Shown here one piece after another: positions 5,971 to 9,628 of a DNA stretch of 9,628 nt; the first letter of the stretch is position 1; each line of letters starts with the position of its first letter. Made by a program: the position numbers and the translations under genes. The notes beneath the pieces were generated by a model. That model saw only the letters and a program-made list of their open reading frames with translations, was not told the DNA's origin and searched no databases. The stretch covers positions 1-9,628 of the forward strand of contig QFOT01000078.1 of NCBI GenBank assembly GCA_003241285.1. The letters run 5' to 3'. This stretch comes from Micavibrio aeruginosavorus. Its GTDB lineage: Bacteria > Pseudomonadota > Alphaproteobacteria > Micavibrionales > Micavibrionaceae.

Positions 5971-7677
5971 TTAGTTGATTGGCACTGGAAGTTTGTTTTT
6001 CTTTACCAATTCAGCGATAAGTTTTTCATCATTTTTATAAATATCTTGTCCGAAAATCAGGTCGCCTTTCCCATCCTGCCATATGGTTTGATACAATATG
6101 AAAACAGGAATTGTCTGAGTCGACATGACTTCAATCGTGTTTTTCTTCGAGAGAATATTACTGAGCCGCTCCTCGCTCCAGTCACCATTGCGATCCAGAA
6201 TGAAATTGGCAACCCGGCGTGGTTCGGCAAGTCGAATACAACCATGGCTAAGCGCGCGGAAATCCTTGGTAAATAACTCCGGTGAATTCGTATCGTGCAA
6301 ATAGATATTATACTGGTTCGGCATTAAGACGCGTATTTTACCCAGCGGATTTTCATTGCCTGGATTTTGTATCATCGCCATATTTTTAAGATCAGCTTCT
6401 GTTACCTCAGCCCATTTTACATCGCGTGCAGATATCTCTTTTGCGCCGTCAGACGTATAATACAAAAGCTGCAGATTTTTTTTAGCCAGATAATCTGGAT
6501 CCTTTTGCAGCTCAGGGAGCAAATCCTTTGTCTTGATCGATGGCGGCACATACCATGACGGATTGAAGCGAATGCCGGTGACATCAGTTTTAAAACTATT
6601 GGTCGGCCAGCTTGGCTTACCGACAATGATCGGCATTTCAAAGACTATCTTATCATCTTCAAACGCCCAAAGCGTCATGGCGGGAACATTGACCAAAATA
6701 TATTTGTCCGGCAACGCCGGGTTCATCCAGCGAAGACGTTCCAGATTAGCCAGAATTTTGACGAGCTTGTCTCGACGCCCCTGATTGATCGCCTCAATTG
6801 TACGCTGACCAATAATGCCGTCAGGTTTTAATCCATTGGCTTTTTGAAATAACTTAATCCTTTCGATCAGCTTCTCGTCATAGAATTCAGGTGGGCTCTT
6901 TTTATCAGCTTCGATATCGAAACGCGCGCGGATCAAGGCCACGGCGGGATGTGTCCGCCCTGGATAAATCAGTCCCGGGAAAGCGATTTGTTTATTGACT
7001 GTTTGCGGATGCTTCTTCATATCCTCGTGCAAAGCTTTTAGTTCAGACTGCAGGATCGGATATAATTTGCTCGGCGGAATAAGATCTTCATACGCTTTTT
7101 GCGGATTGCTATTCGTTACTAAAAGATTGAGCGCCGCTTCTGCCCCCAAGCCCCTTCTCCAAGATTTCGTGTCTTCGCCGATGCTTCGTGCCGTTACGCG
7201 CATGCCGGTCATATCTTTCGCATAGCGCGCCATGGCATCAGACATCAGAATTTCAAAAGCGATAGAATTTGTAAACTCATCCTGCTCCATACGTTGCCCC
7301 AACGTTTGAACATGATAATTTGCTGGATTCAGGCCATGCTGCCAGGAATCTTTTAATAGCTCCAACGCCTTCTTGGAATTATTTTCCGGCTTTTCACCAT
7401 CGGTCCAGAAATAATCGAAATTCTGGCTTTTATAAAAATTATAGATACCTTCAGGATCTTGCAGCCCGACCCCATCAACCTTGCCGCTCTGCAAAAGATC
7501 GACCATCGGCTGTTTTTCGATGACGATGGCCTGGGACGCGATAGGTGTATTTGACTGAGCCGCAGCAGACGCCGCCTCTTCGGCCAAAGGCTCTAATTGT
7601 TCTGCAAAAACAGGATGCGCCATCATAGCGAAAATTGCCGCTGAAATGAGAAGCTGTTTTTTAAATGAAACCACCAT
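5971..7677 (-). CDS. L,D-transpeptidase, YcbB/LdtD type
   Basis: The enzyme forms 3-3 cross-links in peptidoglycan in the periplasm. From the ATG at 7677 the product has 568 residues, close to LdtD-type proteins. A Sec-type signal covers residues 1-25, ending HPVFA. An N-terminal scaffold follows, then a peptidoglycan-binding domain around 237-298 (KLFQKANGLKPDGIIGQRTI), and a YkuD catalytic domain from about 320. The active site is visible as YLHDTNSPELF (His461) and SHGCIRLAEP with His478 and the nucleophile Cys480. GGA lies six bases before the chosen start. An ATG one codon earlier (7680) overlaps the ilvD stop as ATGA, and a longer frame would begin at 7695 inside ilvD. In either likely case the gene touches the ilvD stop and is probably translated from the same message. 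LdtD-type enzymes can bypass beta-lactam-sensitive transpeptidases; resistance here is not shown. Confidence 0.93.
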   Translation of the reverse strand: MVVSFKKQLLISAAIFAMMAHPVFAEQLEPLAEEAASAAAQSNTPIASQAIVIEKQPMVDLLQSGKVDGVGLQDPEGIYNFYKSQNFDYFWTDGEKPENNSKKALELLKDSWQHGLNPANYHVQTLGQRMEQDEFTNSIAFEILMSDAMARYAKDMTGMRVTARSIGEDTKSWRRGLGAEAALNLLVTNSNPQKAYEDLIPPSKLYPILQSELKALHEDMKKHPQTVNKQIAFPGLIYPGRTHPAVALIRARFDIEADKKSPPEFYDEKLIERIKLFQKANGLKPDGIIGQRTIEAINQGRRDKLVKILANLERLRWMNPALPDKYILVNVPAMTLWAFEDDKIVFEMPIIVGKPSWPTNSFKTDVTGIRFNPSWYVPPSIKTKDLLPELQKDPDYLAKKNLQLLYYTSDGAKEISARDVKWAEVTEADLKNMAMIQNPGNENPLGKIRVLMPNQYNIYLHDTNSPELFTKDFRALSHGCIRLAEPRRVANFILDRNGDWSEERLSNILSKKNTIEVMSTQTIPVFILYQTIWQDGKGDLIFGQDIYKNDEKLIAELVKKNKLPVPIN

Positions 7678-9392
7678 CATTGATCCGCGAAACAATGCGT
7701 CTCTGCCGCGCCGCCCGGATGTGTTACCGCACCCTTTGCCGCAGGGCCGACAGTTTGCGCATATTTCCAGATCGCCCCTGACTGGTAATCCGTTTTACGC
7801 GGCTTCCATTCTTTACGGCGAGATTCCAAAACGTCATCAGACAATTTGTGATCGATGACGCCTTTTTCGGCATCGATGCGAATGATATCGCCGTTTTTTA
7901 ATAATGCAATCGGGCCACAAACGGCGGCTTCCGGACCTATATGGCCGACACAAAAACCTCGCGTGCCGCCAGAGAAACGCCCGTCGGTGATCAGCGCGAC
8001 TTTATCACCCATGCCTTGTCCGTATAATGCGCCCGTGGTCGATAACATTTCACGCATGCCCGGACCACCTTTCGGGCCCTCGTACCGGATAACAAGCACT
8101 TCGCCCTCTTTATATTTACGATCTAGCACCGCTTGCAGGCAATCATCTTCTGAATCGAAACAGCGCGCAGGCCCTTCAAAAACCAGATTGGTCATACCTG
8201 CGATTTTGACGATTGCGCCTTCAGGAGCGAGCGAGCCTTTCAGACCGACAACGCCGCCCGTTGCAGAAATCGGGGTTTCGATGCGGTAAACGACATCCTG
8301 ATTTTCAGGAAATTGCGTTCCCTTTAAATTTTCCTCGATTGTCTTGCCAGTTACCGTCAGGCAATCGCCATGCAAGTATCCGCCTTTGAGTAATTCGCTC
8401 AGCACGACCGATACGCCGCCTATTTGGAATAAGTCCTTCGCGACATATTTACCGCCGGGTTTCAATGACGCAATGTAAGGCGTTTTGCGCATAATATCAG
8501 TCACAGCATGTAAATCGAAATCGATCCCGGCTTCATGCGCCATGGCGGGTAAATGCAGTGCGGCATTCGTCGAGCCTCCAGTAGCAGCAACAATCATCGC
8601 TGCATTTTCCAAGGCTTTACGCGTTACGATATCGCGCGGTCGGATATTCTTTTTTATTAATTCAACAATCGCCTGACCAGACGCATATGCGTATTCATCC
8701 CGCGTTTCATACGGCGCAGGCGCTCCAGCTGAGCCCGGCAGCGCAAGGCCGATGGCTTCCGATACGCAGGCCATCGTATTCGCCGTAAATTGTCCGCCAC
8801 ATGCACCTGCTGATGGACAAGCTACACACTCCATCTCATGTAAATCTTCATCTGAAAATTCACCTGTTGCATGCTTACCAACACCTTCGAAAACATCGAT
8901 GATCGTGACATCTTTACCGCGGAACTGGCCCGGTAAAATAGAACCGCCATACATAAAGACGCTCGGCACATTCAACCGCAGCATGACCATCATCATTCCC
9001 GGCAAAGATTTATCACAGCCTGCAAGCCCGACAAGCGCATCGTAACAATGCCCGCGCATGGTCAGCTCAACTGAATCCGCAATAACATCCCGCGATGGCA
9101 ATGACGAACGCATTCCTTCATGACCCATGGCAATTCCATCAGTCACGGTAATAGTCGTAAACTGGCGTGGTGTCGCCTTGGATGCGATGACACCTTTCTT
9201 AACAGATAGTGCCTGACGGTTAAGCGCGATATTACATGGCGCAGCTTCGTTCCAGCAAGTTGCCACCCCAACGAAAGGCTGGGCGATTTCTTCTTCGGTC
9301 ATGCCCATCGCGTAATACATGGCGCGATGGGGAGCGGATTTAGGCCCCACGGAAACATGGCGGCTTGGTAATTTTGATTTATCCCAGGTCAT
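7677..9392 (-). CDS. ilvD: Dihydroxy-acid dehydratase, short [2Fe-2S]-type
   Basis: IlvD removes water from 2,3-dihydroxy-isovalerate and 2,3-dihydroxy-3-methylvalerate, the third common step of valine, leucine and isoleucine synthesis. The 571-residue length and the cysteines Cys53 (EAAPCN), Cys126 (AGCDKSLPG) and Cys198 (AGACGGQFTANTM) fit the short [2Fe-2S] class rather than the longer E. coli type. Lys128 in GCDK is the likely carbamylated metal-binding residue. Other family motifs are TVTDGIAMGHEGMRSSLPSR (82-101), ATGGSTNAALH and GRFSGGTRGF in the C-terminal half. Related sugar-acid dehydratases share the fold, but the IlvD-like start and GHEGM/SLPSR wording favour IlvD. The start at 9392 overlaps the upstream frame as ATGA and has only a purine-rich leader; the stop touches the start of the L,D-transpeptidase gene. 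No other ilv or leu gene is visible. Confidence 0.95.
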   Translation of the reverse strand: MTWDKSKLPSRHVSVGPKSAPHRAMYYAMGMTEEEIAQPFVGVATCWNEAAPCNIALNRQALSVKKGVIASKATPRQFTTITVTDGIAMGHEGMRSSLPSRDVIADSVELTMRGHCYDALVGLAGCDKSLPGMMMVMLRLNVPSVFMYGGSILPGQFRGKDVTIIDVFEGVGKHATGEFSDEDLHEMECVACPSAGACGGQFTANTMACVSEAIGLALPGSAGAPAPYETRDEYAYASGQAIVELIKKNIRPRDIVTRKALENAAMIVAATGGSTNAALHLPAMAHEAGIDFDLHAVTDIMRKTPYIASLKPGGKYVAKDLFQIGGVSVVLSELLKGGYLHGDCLTVTGKTIEENLKGTQFPENQDVVYRIETPISATGGVVGLKGSLAPEGAIVKIAGMTNLVFEGPARCFDSEDDCLQAVLDRKYKEGEVLVIRYEGPKGGPGMREMLSTTGALYGQGMGDKVALITDGRFSGGTRGFCVGHIGPEAAVCGPIALLKNGDIIRIDAEKGVIDHKLSDDVLESRRKEWKPRKTDYQSGAIWKYAQTVGPAAKGAVTHPGGAAETHCFADQ

Positions 9393-9628
9393 ATCTTCTT
9401 TTCTTCGTGCTCTTCCAAAACATCAGCCAGAGCTTCGGCCTGAACCTTTGCCTGTCTATCTAAATATTCCGCAGATGATGTATCTTTTCTCTGCAAAATT
9501 TCATTGATAACCTCCTGTACAGCCATGGCGTTTTCGGCAAAAGGTATATAACCCATCCGGCTTCCGGTTCCGCTCACCATAAGAGTGCTATAGCCAAGGA
9601 AAGTACCGACAAGCGTTGTTTGCACCTC
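9389..9628 (-). CDS. Unrecognised protein, C-terminal 79 residues (5' end outside the window)
   Basis: The frame enters from the right edge and ends with TGA at 9389, overlapping the ilvD ATG by four bases. I do not recognise the family. The visible part begins with a short non-polar, glycine-containing stretch (TTLVGTFLGYSTLMVSG) that could be the end of a membrane or core segment. It continues with FAENAMAVQEVINEIL and ends in a strongly charged, probably helical tail (LADVLEEHEEKKI). A GTG at 9625 could be read as a start, but it has no room for a ribosome binding site within the window and the frame is still open upstream, so continuation beyond the edge is more likely. The overlap suggests cotranscription with ilvD. 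Confidence 0.6.
   Translation of the reverse strand, partial: EVQTTLVGTFLGYSTLMVSGTGSRMGYIPFAENAMAVQEVINEILQRKDTSSAEYLDRQAKVQAEALADVLEEHEEKKI

Noticed and set aside
7681..7695. L,D-transpeptidase start at 7695
   Set aside because: It lies inside ilvD, has no ribosome binding site, and adds residues before a complete signal peptide that starts at the ATGATG next to the ilvD stop.
7855..8289. 144-codon plus-strand open frame
   Set aside because: It lies antisense to ilvD, is rich in proline and serine, and has no ribosome binding site.

Overview
The window looks like ordinary chromosomal DNA from an alphaproteobacterium of moderate GC content. The evidence is the ParC active-site region (HPHGDQSVYDALVRLAQDF), the recO-parC gene order, a RecO with the alpha-type EW-D-AI-L start, and a short [2Fe-2S]-type IlvD. 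I cannot name the genus. No tRNA, rRNA, CRISPR array, insertion sequence or phage gene was seen.

Layout, left to right. Positions 1-2199 (minus): recO followed 27 nt later by parC, which runs off the left edge after 473 codons. Positions 2307-3655 (plus, divergent from recO): a Tat-exported Mn-type superoxide dismutase whose stop overlaps the start of a histidine phosphatase. Positions 3638-4925 (minus): folK and folP as an overlapping pair; the 3' end of folP overlaps the 3' end of the phosphatase by 18 bp. Positions 5005-5586 (minus): a Tat-exported DUF882/M15-type peptidase upstream of folK, separated from it by a strong palindrome. Positions 5587-5970: a 384-bp gene-free interval that turns extremely AT-rich and holds near-consensus DnaA boxes, CtrA-like half-site pairs, an imperfect tandem repeat and inverted repeats. 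Positions 5971-9628 (minus): an unrecognised gene fragment, ilvD and a YcbB/LdtD-like L,D-transpeptidase, linked stop-to-start.

Most genes are housekeeping: chromosome decatenation and repair (parC, recO), folate synthesis (folK, folP) and branched-chain amino acid synthesis (ilvD). Two neighbouring genes act on peptidoglycan in the periplasm (DUF882 peptidase and L,D-transpeptidase). Two proteins carry clear twin-arginine signals (SOD and DUF882 peptidase).

I see no clear new multi-gene system. The part least explained by known genes is the AT-rich interval around 5680-5970, which has an origin-like or cell-cycle-promoter-like arrangement of motifs. The exported Mn-type SOD coupled to a phosphatase is the most unusual gene pair.
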